In this document: piece by piece, positions 22,431 to 33,792 of the stretch | Numbering within the stretch: the first letter of the stretch is position 1 | Layout: every line of letters starts with the position of its first letter | From: Chrysaora quinquecirrha | Lineage: Eukaryota; Cnidaria; Scyphozoa; Semaeostomeae; Pelagiidae | Reading direction: 5' to 3' | Length of the DNA: 64,000 nt | Assembly: GCA_014526335.1 (NCBI GenBank) | Contig: JACTAT010000101.1 | Location: forward strand, 105,300 to 169,299 | The notes under the pieces: model-generated | Told to the model about the DNA's origin: nothing | Seen by the model: only the letters and a program-made list of their open reading frames with translations | Database searches by the model: none | Translations under genes and position numbers: made by a program

Positions 22431-22710
22431 CTGAAACGAGATTATAAAATGGCTATTAGTCAATTTCTAAACATGTCTTTAAGGTTTCAACAGAGCTTCG
22501 TGGCACTATAGTTTCAATATCCATTAAATATCTCTGGGAATTAAACTCTCAAATAAGCCTTAGCCAGGTCTCGCTGGAAAAAATCGTAAAAAGTAGTTTA
22601 ACCCACGCGAACCTATTCAATGCTGGATAGAGGATTTTGTTGTTTGTTGCATCTCTTATGAGGAATAGGTCGAAAGCTTGCTGTGGCAGCTACCTGGTTA
22701 CCATATATGC

Positions 22711-23125
22711 CTTCAAGGGATGTATCACTACACAAATCTCGTAAACCTTGACGACAAATCTTCATAAATCTCACAAATCTTTTGAATCTTATAAATCCTA
22801 TTAATCTCTTAAAAATATCTTGGTTAGCTACTGCGCATGTGCACAAGTTCTGATTCACAGAGGTAGGACTATGTTAAACAACGATTGAAAGAAAAGTGCC
22901 TATATTCTTCAAAGACGTAATCTAAAGTTGCACAAAAGTTTTTGAGACCACGTCCGGTCATATTTAGATTCATCATACAGCCCCTTTTGCAAAGGCAAGT
23001 TTGAAAATATCGAGAAAAATTGAAGAAATCCCCATATAAATCTTTGTAAATCTCAATAAATCACATAAATCTCAACACAAAAGACAAAGAGATTCATAAA
23101 TCCCATAAATCTCGTACACAAGTTT
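22711..23125. repeat. Degenerate AAATCTCATAAATC-type repeats
   Basis: ATAAATCTC, CACAAATCT and AAATCCCATAAATC recur many times in two clusters (22725-22815 and 23025-23125). The whole stretch is intronic in MRPS11. Confidence 0.6.
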
Positions 23126-23272
23126 TAGAAGTGATACACCCCCCTCATATGTCTTTGCTATATAATAATATTGCATATGATACATATAATGATGTTTGTA
23201 AGTAGAGATGCGACCTTTTATATGCAAAAGGAAATTGTCCCTGCCAGAGATGAATGATACCAAGAATGTTAC

Positions 23273-23347
23273 CTTGGAAGCTGCTTCCCCTGCTGTCTGT
23301 GCTGCATGATTCGTACCTCTTTTTGCACCTTTAAAGCCAACTGCTCC
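23273..23347 (-). CDS. MRPS11: Mitochondrial ribosomal protein uS11m (MRPS11), exon 4
   Basis: A 75-nt exon, phase 0 to 0, with acceptor TTTTGCCTCTCAG and donor GTAACA. It encodes GAVGFKGAKRGTNHAAQTAG then EAASK. The GFKGxxxGTxxAAQ motif is conserved in bacterial and mitochondrial uS11. Confidence 0.92.
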
Positions 23348-23564
23348 CTGAGAGGCAAAATTTTAAATCGAAAAGAACAAATACCAAGACGAGCCAAGAG
23401 AAGCAGAACTAATAGGAAATAGTTGATCGCGATCCCGGAAGTGCTCACGTTGAACTGTGACTGACAAATCAGTTGTCAACGAATTGCAGAAGTAGAACAA
23501 GCCCAACTTTCTGGAACTGTGCGTTGACTGGTTGCCGTCAAAAAGGAACGAGTTACTAACTAAG

Positions 23565-23985
23565 CGCTGTTTATATGCAGGAAATCATCCCGCCTTCGAG
23601 CACTGTAGCTGAGAGGTGAGATCTCACCTTCCAATACAAACCATTGTATTTTTCATTTGCTTTATATGGAAGACGTTTCATCCCGGTCAAGCGGATCTCT
23701 CTCGTTTAGAGGTGGGATCTCACCTAGGTGGGATGAAATTCTGTCAAATAAACGCTGGAAGGTTGGATGAAAGCTGGACGGTGGGATGAAACAGCTCATT
23801 TTGCGCAAGAGCCAGACATAATCCTATTTGATGAGAGAATTAAATAAAAGCTGAAATAGGAGACAAAAAGCTGGGTTGGAATTCTGGATGTAAACTCTTA
23901 AAAATTTCATCTCATTCCTCAGCTCGCGGACTGGAAGGCACTGGAAGGTGGAATGATTTTGTCCAAATAAACAGACCCTAATTGC
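23565..23985. mobile_element. MITE with GTTTAT / AATAAAC ends
   Basis: GCGCTGTTTATATGC with CATCCC on the left is mirrored loosely by AATAAACAGACC on the right. GGTGAGATCTCACC and GGTGGGATGAAA motifs recur inside, partly palindromic. It is in an intron of MRPS11. Confidence 0.5.
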
Positions 23986-24103
23986 CAGAGCGCTAATGCC
24001 GACAGGTCAGTTGCAATAAATTAGTTCTTGCCTATTAGTAGTTAGCAGCTATTGACGTTCTTGCCTATAAGCTTATTAAGGATGCCAAACGAATAGACCA
24101 TTT

Positions 24104-24441
24104 CAACTAAGGACCTCGTTTTCGAAAAAATTGAAAACTAGGTCATAGAGAAACTTCGACTTCACATTCGAATTCAGCACCCTCTTTTTAGTGTCGAGGC
24201 AAATTTTTACGCTTTTAGTTCTTACGATCTTGATTCTATAGCGATTAAAAGTTTGAACATTTATAAAAAAGGGATTTGTCTGTGTAAAATGATTGAGGGT
24301 GTAAAATTTCTCCCCCAGCGATTTTTCACGGTCAAATCCTTTAAAGAATTTGCCTCAACAAGAAGGTTCTGAATTCGATTCTGAAGTCGAAATTTCTCAA
24401 TGACCTAATTTAAATTTTTTTTGAAAACGAGGCCCTTAGTT
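24104..24441. mobile_element. Foldback MITE, GGCCTCGTTTTC family, copy 1
   Basis: AACTAAGGACCTCGTTTTCG on the left is mirrored by GAAAACGAGGCCCTTAGTTT. The arms pair over much of their length (GGATTTGTCTGTG... against CACGGTCAAATCC). A second copy is at 53998-54397. Confidence 0.8.
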
Positions 24442-24820
24442 TAAATGAATCTTCAATCAATAGTTTACTAAGACAACAAGTACAAATTCTTCCTTCTATA
24501 GAGCGCACGTAGAGATGATTGATACTAAAATTGTCAAACCTCTTCATTGTCTATAAGACGGAAGAATTTATGTCCCACATTATATATCGCAACTCATATT
24601 TCAAAAAATGCAGGGAAAATGCTATAAAAATACTATAGAACCCCAAAACGGAAGTGACTTTTTGACTGAAAGAGCATGGTCTTTGAATTTTAATTTAAGC
24701 TTGTGCTCGAACTGAGCAAAGCTGGAAAATGAAAACTATCGCTATTAAACCAGAATCTTATAGTCTTCATCAATGATAGTTTTATTTGTCATTCATTCTT
24801 TCACTCATTCATTCATGTAC

Positions 24821-24861
24821 ACGAGTCAGCAGGATTACACCACGACGCCACAGCACCTTCA
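24821..24861 (-). repeat. SINE family B fragment
   Basis: GAGTCAGCAGGATTACACC and ACGCCACAGCACCTTC match the terminal part of the SINEs at 32933 and 57700. Confidence 0.65.
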
Positions 24862-25375
24862 TTGGATGCATGCGATGGCATTTTTGGTTCCTTGCAGCTT
24901 TCATGAGTGATAATCTCGACAATATTCGTATTCATTGTCTTGACAGGCTCTTTGATTCTTTCCATTAACACAAAGAGCAGTGTCATATAAATTTATTTTG
25001 ACGCAATAGGTCTAGCGTATTATTTTCAGCTGTTGCGTGACTTTGATACTGATTTCAGGTGTTGATTAATGCTTCCCATCTATCTTAAAGTTATTTTATA
25101 CCGGTGATTTACCACATACAAGTAATTTTGCTAATAAAAAGGCCTGCGTAATTTGTACTGCTTGTTTCGACCAGGCAGGGCAGTTCTCTCACTCTCCCTT
25201 GATTTCATGTAATAGTGGAGCTTAGGAGAAGGATAATGAGAAACAGACTTTGGGCAAGTATAGGCAGTTACAGGCACAGCACTGTCAAATAATTCGAATG
25301 AGGTGATGATCATCAATTTTTAAATAATTTTATTTTAACATAAGAAAAATAGTTATGTAAGTCAAAAATACTCAC

Positions 25376-25401
25376 TGCTGAGGTCCAATCCACTGTTCTT
25401 C
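25376..25401 (-). CDS. MRPS11: Mitochondrial ribosomal protein uS11m (MRPS11), exon 3 (26-nt microexon)
   Basis: A pyrimidine tract (TTACTCTTTTTTTCAAG) and a strong GTGAGT donor border only 26 nt, phase 1 in and 0 out. The product, G(split)RTVDWTSA, fills exactly the gap between the ITDHNG end of exon 2 and the GAVGFKG start of exon 4 expected in uS11. Confidence 0.88.
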
Positions 25402-25878
25402 CTTGAAAAAAAGAGTAATTTTTTCAAGCATTATAAATTCCATTAATGATTTGTTAGGCTTTAAAAGCAATTAGGAAAAATTGCCAGAATTGATACCTAT
25501 GTTTTAAGCACAAAAAAACCGGGTGGGCTTAAATAAAGTAACCCCCAAACTAAATAACTAATATAAAATCTTTCCTGGCACAAAGTCGGAACAAACTTGG
25601 ACCAGGTACACTTCAATCTAATAAATGTATCTTGCAGAAGAAATCAAAACCCTAGCTGCTTTTCTGTCAGAAATATCCACGTAACTCATAAAAGTTAAAC
25701 CCACCTGACTTCAATCATTGGGAATGTCTTTTCACTTTGAGGCGTGCGACCGCACGCGAGCACCTCCACACACGCCACGCCAACATCAACAAAGATGTGC
25801 GAAAAGTCACACACGCATTTCCAGATTTTGTGAGCGAAATTTCTTTCATATTTAAAAGCATGGGCTATTGGGTTTAAT

Positions 25879-25916
25879 CATAGTCAATAGAAGTGAGGAC
25901 ACTTCTATTGACTATG
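25879..25916. repeat. Perfect 17-bp hairpin flanked by short direct repeats
   Basis: CATAGTCAATAGAAGTG, a 4-base loop (AGGA), then the exact complement. GGTTTAAT occurs just before (25871-25878) and again overlapping the last base (25916-25923). Confidence 0.9.
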
Positions 25917-26934
25917 GTTTAATATATATAAATGGCATTTTCCTAAATTCTTGAATGGTGTGTGTCTTTCTGAAATCGCCCTCGGAATGAATTGTCCCTG
26001 GAAATCATTTGTACATTTAAAAGGCTAACGGTATTCGGCGAAATAACGAAATGACAAAATAGCAAAACAACGAAATAGCAAAACACATGTCGCAAAACTC
26101 AGAAAACCAAAGATAAATGCATATATTTCTTGAACAGATAGGCATTTCCACTTGGAATTTAGCGTTAATTTAGAATTTACTTTGCATAATTTTAAACCAA
26201 AAAAACGAAACCAGTGACCAGTGGCCAGAACATAGCCCTGATTAAAATCTGTTGGAAAGCCTAGTTTGGTGATCATTAATTATGAAAGTTGTTCCTCCAT
26301 TTAACATGTCCAACCTTTGTGTCACGAGAGTAACTGGATGTGGAGTCCTTTCTCAAGTGATATGAGAAAAAATAAGTGTTGCGTTTCTAAAGAGAATTGA
26401 AACACCCATAGCAACAAACGAGGACTGTGTCAATTGGCTCCCGGTTGTCGAAGATCTGCTGCTTAGACTTTTCATCGGGCTCAAATACGGACACTAAGAT
26501 TTCGCTCAAAGATAAAGAAAAAGGCTCTATATTGCAATTTTTCACGAAATAAAACCATATTTTACCGTTAGTGTCTGCGATTTAGACTAGAGCTCGATGA
26601 AAAGTCTAAACCGCAGACCTTCAAAAACTGTGGACTTTATCAAAACAGAAGATATTTTGGAGAATTTTCACCCAAAAACGGCTGCCCTCATTACTTTCAT
26701 GCCCTTGATATCATTTTATCGTGCGTGGACATTGTTTTTGCCAACGACCTTCTGTATGTCAGATTTAGGCCTGCTGGACCGCTTTCTGTTCTTTTGCTGA
26801 TGAAAAGTGTTCATATTAATCATTCAGTTTGGGGGGTTACTTTTTGGCTCATCTGATAGTTTATATTGTCAACAAATTTTTTCAGCAAAAATAAAACAAA
26901 TTTATTAACACTAAAAACTGAATCAATTGCTTAC

Positions 26935-27077
26935 CATTATGGTCTGTGATTGTGAACATTGTATTGTTATAAGTTGCATTGACAAATATAATAGGCAGCT
27001 CATGGTAAAGGACTTCTGTACCAAGTTTTAGGTCTGGCTTTGGACCCTCATTTTTATTACTGATAGCTTTTTGTCTT
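26935..27077 (-). CDS. MRPS11: Mitochondrial ribosomal protein uS11m (MRPS11), exon 2
   Basis: The acceptor is TCTCTTTTTTTGACAG and the donor GTAAGC, with phase 1 out. It encodes a polar stretch, then LPIIFVNATYNNTMFTITD and HNG. The FVNATYNNTMFTITD block matches the start of the conserved uS11 fold (typically IHIxxTxNNTxVTxTD). Exon 1 ends in phase 1, but this exon is open only for phase 2. One extra A in the A-run at 27068-27072 would reconcile them, so I suspect a one-base assembly loss rather than a missing exon. Confidence 0.88.
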
Positions 27078-27415
27078 CTGTCAAAAAAAGAGAAATTCAA
27101 ATTACAACCAGGCCAGGCTTGAAAGTTTGCAAAATATGTGCAGGAGATGTGTGCTTTGCTATTATTTTAAAAACAATAACTTTGTCTTGTTCCTGTGTTA
27201 TACTTGAAATTGTGTGCTGAAAATCTCCTGCCTGCACGCACAACACAAAAAGCAGTCTAGTAACCAGGTTTAAATGACCGTGCAGCTAGAATAAACAATA
27301 TAAGAATAGAGCATATGACCTTTCTATTTTTCTCTTCGTCGTATCGAAAGCCCACAGCAACTTTAGGCCATTACAACTTTCTGGTGCAAAAATCAAACTT
27401 TCTTGTCTGACTCTT

Positions 27416-28186
27416 TAAGCCTAGTTCACATCAGTGAGATAAGTATAATCTCACTCAGTGAGCTGAAACTCCCCAGTGAGAATATTTGAAACCGAAAATC
27501 CATTGATAAACTCGCTTGCATTCACATCAGTGAGAATAAGAATATTCTCACTTCTTTTTAACGGAAATCCGAATCAGAAAGCATTCTTTCAAGCTATTTC
27601 TGCTGTTATTCTTGCTTCAGATGCTTGTGGGTGTAATTTTATTGCCTAGAAGCACAGGGTACTAATAAGTTCTACATTTAAGGATCAAAATTTGCCAATT
27701 TTGCTATTTTCAGTTCTTCTGACAATCCCTTTGCTGAAATGCTCTGTCTTAGTTCTCCATGACTATGTTCCGTCCGTACTTTCTGATGCTTCTCCACCAT
27801 AGTGCCCAATTTTCATGAAAAGTAGCAATTTAGTATGTTCTTGAACAAAAATTGTCGCTCCAGACGTGAAAATTGGTGATGGCGCCAGTGGATTAGTGAT
27901 TTTCCATTGTTCAGTGAGATTATCAGTGAGATTATATCAAAACGTTTTGGTATTACAATTTAAAATCATATATACAACATATTAAAAGTTTGAAAATAGC
28001 AAAAGCTTTTTGGTTAAGAAACCATCCTCAGTGCTAGGTTTTGGTATTAATCTCATTGATTTTCTCACTGAAATTATGCAAGTGAGACAAAATTTTGGCA
28101 TTCAGGCCAGTGAGATAATGCATAATCTCACTGAAAAGGCAATGAGAATATTCATATCCACTGGACCAGGTGTGAACCAGGCTTTT
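27416..28186. mobile_element. Non-autonomous DNA transposon with GTGAGA repeats
   Basis: Left end GCCTAGTTCACATCAGTGAG and right end TGTGAACCAGGC are inverted repeats. TCAGTGAGAtTAT-type motifs occur at least eight times in both orientations. About 770 bp, intronic in MRPS11. Possible imperfect 8-bp duplication (CTCTTTAA / TTTTAAGG). Confidence 0.65.
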
Positions 28187-28415
28187 AAGGTAACATGAAT
28201 AGCTGATGTAACTTACCTAGTTTTGCTTGCCAAGAATCTCTTCCACACAACCCATGATAATTTTGTATATTGGTGAAGGGGTTTGGTAAAATTATTTGAA
28301 CATATTTTATTTATTGGTGCAATATTCTTTGTAGCTATACCTACAATAAATAATAATGATTGAAAAATTGAAAAAGCCGTTTTTGATTTTGGTTGTTTAG
28401 TTGAAGGATACTATA

Positions 28416-28672
28416 GGCACACTTTTTTTTAATAAGCAACTGTTCAATAAGCAACCAGGGCTGAGATTGTGCAAAAATTTCTGGTGAAATAGCTTTCTTT
28501 ATGCTGTACATCCTTGCAAACTTGTCAGTTACGTTGAGAAGCCAGAAAAGAGCCAAAATTAGAGGTTTTAGGGGGTACCAGGCATTCTGTGGCGGCTGAA
28601 ACCCTAGATATGTTAAGCAACTCTTGAGGGCTGGACGAAAGTCAAGTTGCTTATTGAAAAAAAAGTGCACTT
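28416..28672. mobile_element. TA-flanked MITE, CAC-T9-AATAAGCAAC ends
   Basis: GGCACACTTTTTTTTTAATA then AGCAAC on the left is mirrored at the right (GTTGCTTATTGAAAAAAAAG then TGCAC). It belongs to the same terminal design as the elements at 17437, 18496, 44119 and 62251. It is in intron 1 of MRPS11. Confidence 0.7.
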
Positions 28673-29037
28673 AGAATTTGACACATTGTCAGGCTTAAAC
28701 ATGTAAATTTAACCTTGGTGAATCAGCTGCTTAGTGTAGTGTGTAAAATGCAGGTCAGATTTTGAAGGTCGAACACGGCAGGTCAATGGTAAGTTTATTA
28801 ATTATTTGATTATTTCAAAAATTATCCAATGAATATGAAAGACTCTAGAGGGAGAATGTCTAGAAGTTGAAAATTTATAAGACTAAGACCCTAGGCCTAC
28901 ATACAGGGTGATGAATAGGGTAGGTAGACTATCTATCTAAATCAAAGAATGAAATTGAAAATAAAATTGAAATTGTCTTTCATAAAAAAGACGGTTACAT
29001 GCACTGACGGGCACGTATCCATAAATCAAGCACTTAC

Positions 29038-29143
29038 CTCGGCTATGTAAATTTTTAGCGCAACAGCACTGGTGGTTGAAAGTCAAGCGTAAGCCGAATC
29101 CACGCGTGAGAAAGTTTCGAAACATCAACTTTGTTGCCGCCAT
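29038..29143 (-). CDS. MRPS11: Mitochondrial ribosomal protein uS11m (MRPS11), exon 1 (transit peptide)
   Basis: Starts at an ATG in good context (ATAATGG) and ends at a canonical GTAAGT donor in phase 1. The 35 residues (MAATKLMFRNFLTRGFG and on) are rich in Arg, Leu and hydroxyl residues with no acids, as in a mitochondrial targeting sequence. The whole gene has six exons (29143-29038, 27077-26935, 25401-25376, 23347-23273, 22430-22365, 21432-21325) and encodes about 174 residues. The protein is a component of the mitochondrial small ribosomal subunit platform. Introns total over 7 kb and are full of MITEs. The in-frame GTG upstream was rejected because it is not an ATG. Confidence 0.85.
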
Positions 29144-29171
29144 TATTAGGCCCACAGGAATGGATCTCTCT

Positions 29172-30814
29172 TAGACTTATTACAAGAGTCGTAGTTATCG
29201 CTATTGAGTCAATGCTGGACGCTCAAACTACGACTCATAACTTTTCAGCAGAAAAAGTGGTCAAAACCGTTGAGCCTCGTTTCCAAAAATGTCAAATGGC
29301 GCGAAAGAGCGAACGCAATGGCGCGATTTCAATGGAAAGCTGCGAGTGCTCCGAGCCTGCAAGAAGTTGCCTAGAAATTCACATTTTTAGGAAGATAAAT
29401 GCGAAAATAAGATATAACTACAAAGAAGGAAGTTTACTTTGCTTACAAAAGTAATTGCATGTATATAAAAAATGTCTGCCCAAAAATATTTTTCAACTGA
29501 GGTCACGCGGCCCTGGGCACACGAAATCTGGGCTTCAGTGCCCAACGGCTGGAAAATCTTATAATTTCATTGACTCGAAATTTAAGTTAAAGACTCCATT
29601 ATTCAAAATTTGATGAATTATAATTCAAGAAAACTACGAGGTTGAGATTTAGCATATTTAAGAAGAAAATTTAAACAGTACAGCGATCAAATGCAAAAAT
29701 GTTTTATACAATTTTTCAATCACTATCTAATTTTCTCTCAAGATGAAGCCGAGGATGAAGCATTAAAACATTTATTTTATGGAAAAACTTTGGCTGAAGT
29801 TTTGACTTCCAAAGGAGAAAACAGATAAAAGTACCGATTTTCAGGCGAATGAATCTTTTCAGGAACAAAATGATCAAGTTAAAAAGAACTAAGGAATTAT
29901 CTGAAAATTATCTGGACATGTTTTGCTTTCTAATTTATTGACGACACGAAAATGCTCGGCAACTGAGTGAAACATTAGAATTTAACTTTTCCGTTGTACT
30001 ACTTTTGTTAAAGGTTTTCTGCTGAAACTAGCAAATTTAGTGTTCCATTAAATGTCCTATCAGTACCCAAATATTTTCATACAAAAAACAATTTTGAATT
30101 CACCAACCTGAAATCTCATCTCGGGAACATTAAAAATCTGTTTCCTCGGTTCTGTTTAAAGCATAACTTTCATTGACAACAACATACACATTATTTGAAA
30201 TAATGTGTACACTTAAAGCCATTTGTCGTTCTCCCTATCTGCAATATTTGAACTTTCTTCCGAAATAATAAAACCCTAATAAAACTGCTTCAAGTTTGTT
30301 TTTGTGAAAGCTGTGTAGACTTATTACCTGAGTCCCAGTTATCGCTCACCAGACCGAGACTACACCAAACCGAGATCGCTCAAACTGGGACTCATAATAT
30401 TACGGACATTTTCTGGGACTGGCGGGAACAAAAAATTGTTCCCCGTTGAAACGAGGCTGGTTCGTTGCATCCTCACAACAAAATATACGAGCCCTATTCG
30501 GCAGCCGATATAGTACTAAATCTCGCAAAAAGTTTGGAACAAATATCGAAAAAGCTGGATTGGTAAGAGCTTTCTGCAAAGCAAATAGTAAGTTGAGTTT
30601 TAACACGAAGAAATATTGTTTTTCACGGCGTTTTAGACCTGGTAAATTTAGGCCATTACAACCACTTACCGTTGACATCATTGTCACCATGGTAATTTCA
30701 GAACGAGGCAGAAAAAGCAAGTCCAGAAAGATAACCGTTCGATTATGAGTCGTAGTTTGAGCGTCTAGGCCATTCATTTCAATAGCGATAACTACGACTC
30801 AGGTAATAAGTCTA
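29172..30814. mobile_element. Element with hairpin ends, TAGACTTATTAC family (1.6 kb)
   Basis: Each end is itself a hairpin: TAGACTTATTAC...GAGTCGTAGTT, a loop, then AACTACGACTCATAA. The right end is the mirror (TTATGAGTCGTAGTT ... AACTACGACTCAGGTAATAA then GTCTA). The interior has no recognised gene. The left end lies about 30 bases upstream of the MRPS11 start codon. Confidence 0.75.
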
Positions 30815-31028
30815 AAAGCTGTGGCCGAAAGTCGCTCGAATATTTGACATGAAATCGAGGAAAAGGTGGGAGAAGATGATTAGCCAATCAGCGATGGCTC
30901 CAGAAAGTTGGAGTCGCTGTCCACTTTTTCAGCTCAAAGATTATGAGTCCCACTCTGAGCAAACAGCTATATGGTTGTTGTTGTTGTTCCTGCTGTTTGC
31001 GATGAGTGGGACTCAGGTAATCAGTCTA
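30316..31028. mobile_element. Element with hairpin ends, same family, overlapping (0.7 kb)
   Basis: Left end TAGACTTATTACCTGAGTCC forms a hairpin with stem GAGTCCCAGTT / AACTGGGACTC. The right end has stem GAGTCCCACTC / GAGTGGGACTC, followed by AGGTAATCAGTCTA. It overlaps the right half of the element at 29172, so the two are nested or fused. Confidence 0.7.
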
Positions 31029-31075
31029 GATCTCTCTTAGATCTCTCTTTCGTTGTTGTGGCTGTTCATGTCCAG

Positions 31076-31540
31076 TTAGCTCAAAAACCAACGGGCGCTC
31101 TTTTGGTGGTACGCGTATGTTCTCCCCCCCCCCCAAAAAAAGAGGACAAAAGAGTGATGATAGATTTTAATCATATATTCTGAAGGATTACTTTGTAAAT
31201 CGAAAAGATAAGAATGTGGACGATTGCTTGTTTTAGTTATGATTTGTGAAATTTTACCGTAATAGAAATGCAGGATCAAATTATAACCAGGGGGGCACTT
31301 GATCAAATTTTGTAAGGGACGTACCGCCCAAGCATCAAAAACATACCCGACCTTATAACAATTTTTCGAAAATGTATACCTGACCTCATACCAATTTTCC
31401 ATTCTGCAGATATGAAAATCATGAAAATGGAGGCCGTTCCTTATACCCAAATCGCAAAAATCGATACCGTCCCCAGTACCCAAATTATACATACCCCCGG
31501 GAATTATAAGCTTAAATTAGCTCTCTTGGTGACAAGACAA
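31076..31540. mobile_element. Decayed element with CATACCCGACC motifs
   Basis: C-runs at 31122-31133 and 31496 border AT-rich blocks with recurring ACATACCCGACCTTATA and ATACCTGACCTCATACC phrases. No domain is encoded. Confidence 0.35.
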
Positions 31541-31544
31541 AATG

Positions 31545-31700
31545 TGTGCTCCCAGGGGTCTGCCGTCGGCCCTCTGTTATTTAATGAATTTATCAATGTT
31601 TTCTTTCTGCTTCTTGAAAGTAAAGTATGTAAATTTACTGATATTATACGACTATCAAGTAGACAACCTATCTCCGTAATAGATATATACATAACGATAA
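31545..31700 (+). mobile_element. Relic of a non-LTR retrotransposon reverse transcriptase
   Basis: One + frame encodes SQGSAVGPLLFNEFINVFF, then VCKFTD. This matches the conserved (P)QGSxLGPLLFNxFINDLF ... CxFADD stretch of LINE reverse transcriptases, with the catalytic ADD degraded. The flanks show no further conserved blocks. Confidence 0.75.
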
Positions 31701-31751
31701 TATTAAACTATATAGAGCAATTGTAAGCGTCTCTGCTCGATAAGACCTGCT

Positions 31752-32102
31752 CCCGGGGGGGGGGGGGGAGGTACTTCAATATGACCACGATTAGAAGTGA
31801 ATCTGGACTTTGACAAAAGGACCCATTTGTATTATAAGATTCTCAAGTATTTCGGACCCATTTGCAGGATTATCAGGAAATTTCAAGCCCATATGTTTGA
31901 ATTTGGTTGACAGGCATTTTGCAGGAAATCATAATGTGACCTATTGGTGAGAAATTTCTAAAATACCAACCCATCGAACAGAATCAAGCTGAATATCAGA
32001 CACATGTGTAAAAAATTTCAGTTGAAAAACCCACCCATATAAGCGGCACGTCCAGTAAGTCTACCGGCGCTCCCTGGTCTACATATTGAAGTACTCCCCG
32101 GG
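31752..32102. mobile_element. G-run MITE, GGTACTTCAATAT family
   Basis: CCCGGGGGG then GGTACTTCAATATGACC on the left is mirrored by ATATTGAAGTACTCCCCGGG. Internal ACCCATTTG and AGCCCATATG phrases recur. A relative is at 36518-36886. Confidence 0.65.
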
Positions 32103-32188
32103 GACCTGTTCTTGAATAAGCTCTCAATCTTAGTACAGAAGGATTGTAAGTAGGCATTTATTGCTTATTCCAACTCAACCAATTATCT

Positions 32189-32467
32189 ACAATGCCTGCC
32201 AAAAGTCCTTGGAGCAACCCCGTAGATTTAAAAAAAATACGATTCATCTTCCCTTTCTTACTGGGAAATACAGAGAATCAACCCCCTCCCCCCAAAACAA
32301 TGTTGTTCGTCTTTTGTACAGTCTGAGCTTTCATAAGATGTATTGCGGGTTCTCGTGGGATATTCCAAACCACAGAAAATCAACATTGTTTGAGGAGGGA
32401 GGGGTTTCTAATACTGCCAGTGGAGTGGAAATAGTCCAAGTGTTCCAAGACTTTTGGCAGGCATTGT
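32189..32467. mobile_element. MITE with ACAATGCCTGCCAAAAGTC ends
   Basis: Exact inverted ends of 19 bp. Flanked by ATCT on both sides; a TA target is also possible because TA lies one base in. About 280 bp. It sits about 90 bases beyond the stop of the LamG-PAN gene. Confidence 0.85.
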
Positions 32468-32554
32468 ATCTCTAGCAATCTACGCAATATTGAACAAAAG
32501 CCCCAAGCAAGTAACAATGCGACATACAACCATCTTCATAGTTGCTTCATCCTT

Positions 32555-32850
32555 TTATGCAGTGTCCATCCAATACACAACATAAAACTGAAAATTCATG
32601 CGGTTTTGAATATATGGTTCATTATTTGCTGCTTCAACATCATTCAACTCGCAAAGTGACAATCCATCTGCTCTTTCGTAATTAAACGACTTGCAATGAT
32701 TTTTGTTTTCCATGCAGCGCAGTATACACTGATCAACATCAGATACCATTGATGACTGGAATGTGTGTCCCATTAAAGCCTTATCCGTGTAATCCAACGA
32801 TGTATAAATTTGGTAGGAATGTACCGTGTTGTCCTTAGCAGCTGATATAT
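32555..32850 (-). CDS. LamG-PAN protein, last exon: PAN/Apple domain
   Basis: Acceptor TCTTTATTGCAG, incoming phase 1, TAA stop at 32555. The 98 codons encode a compact PAN/Apple module: LMGHTFQSSMVSDVDQC, then ILRCMENKNHCKSFNY, then LSLCELND. The CxxxCxxxxxCKSFNY and CELN pattern gives the four cysteines of the fold. The phase matches the donor at the end of the LamG-like exon at 34553, so the two domains belong to one secreted or surface protein. PAN modules mediate protein or carbohydrate binding. The combination with a LamG-type domain is common in cnidarian extracellular proteins. Confidence 0.8.
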
Positions 32851-32932
32851 CTGCAATAAAGATAGATAATACGAAAAATTTGAGTATTTTCTGATTTATG
32901 ACTATTGACTCATTAGGAGTTATGGTTAAACA

Positions 32933-33118
32933 AGGTGAAGGTGAAGGTGAAATGGTGTTTTAGCGCTAGTCGCTAGGACCTCAATAGTAGGTTAACTAAT
33001 CGAGACCTCGACCCTGGCTACCGTGACGCTACTGTGGCTGGGCTCGAACCCTGACCACACTGAGCTTCTGATACCACAACGAGTCAGCTGGATTACACCA
33101 CGACGCCACAGTACCTTC
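32933..33118 (-). repeat. tRNA-derived SINE (family B)
   Basis: Read on the minus strand: A-box-like TGGCGTCGTGGTGTAATCC, B-box GGGTTCGAGCCC, then a body and a (TTCACC)n tail. A second full copy is at 57700 and a fragment at 24821. It sits in the intron of the LamG-PAN gene. Confidence 0.85.
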
Positions 33119-33792
33119 CAGAGTATTGTCCCATCTGCTCTCGCCGCTTTGCTTGACCAGTTTGCACTATGCCGGTACGAGGCGAATACATTACGAAACT
33201 ATACCGTTTTGGCCTTGCGTCTGCACTATGCCAGCACAGTTTTGATTTGGATACGACACGAAATGAATACGGAATGAAGCTGGTTTCATCTGAAAAAGGC
33301 ATAATGGTTTAATACGGAACAGTTTGATGCCGCTTGCTGAATAAGCGAGAGAAAAACAATTACTCTTTGTTCTTTTTGACATGTGAAACAATGGATTTCA
33401 GACAAAAAACGGTGACCTTGCTCGTCGTATTCATTTCATACTGCATAGTTGGGTAATTGGAACCTTGCCTTCTCTTTTTACTCCTTTTCATACTTTCCAT
33501 CGGGGCCTTATGGTTCTAATGTTCTGCTAGAACATAGTGTGCAGGTCAACGGGAAAACTTACTTATTTTGTCAATCCCCCAGAAGCGAAGGACAATTTAG
33601 AATTTGGCAGGTGCACAAACTTTTCATCCTGAGGTCTCTATATTGAAAAGAACATCACCAGATCTCAGTTGATAGACAATGGTGGCTGCACGGCGCTAAG
33701 AGACTTCGTTTTGTATTGTACTGTTTTGTATTGTACCGCTTTGCCTTTTCCCCTACCCCTACGAGCTGGCTCTGCTTCTGAACAGATCCAGA

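Noticed and set aside
30400..30777. Frames of 100-125 codons on both strands
   Set aside because: They lie within the hairpin-ended elements and lack any conserved motif.
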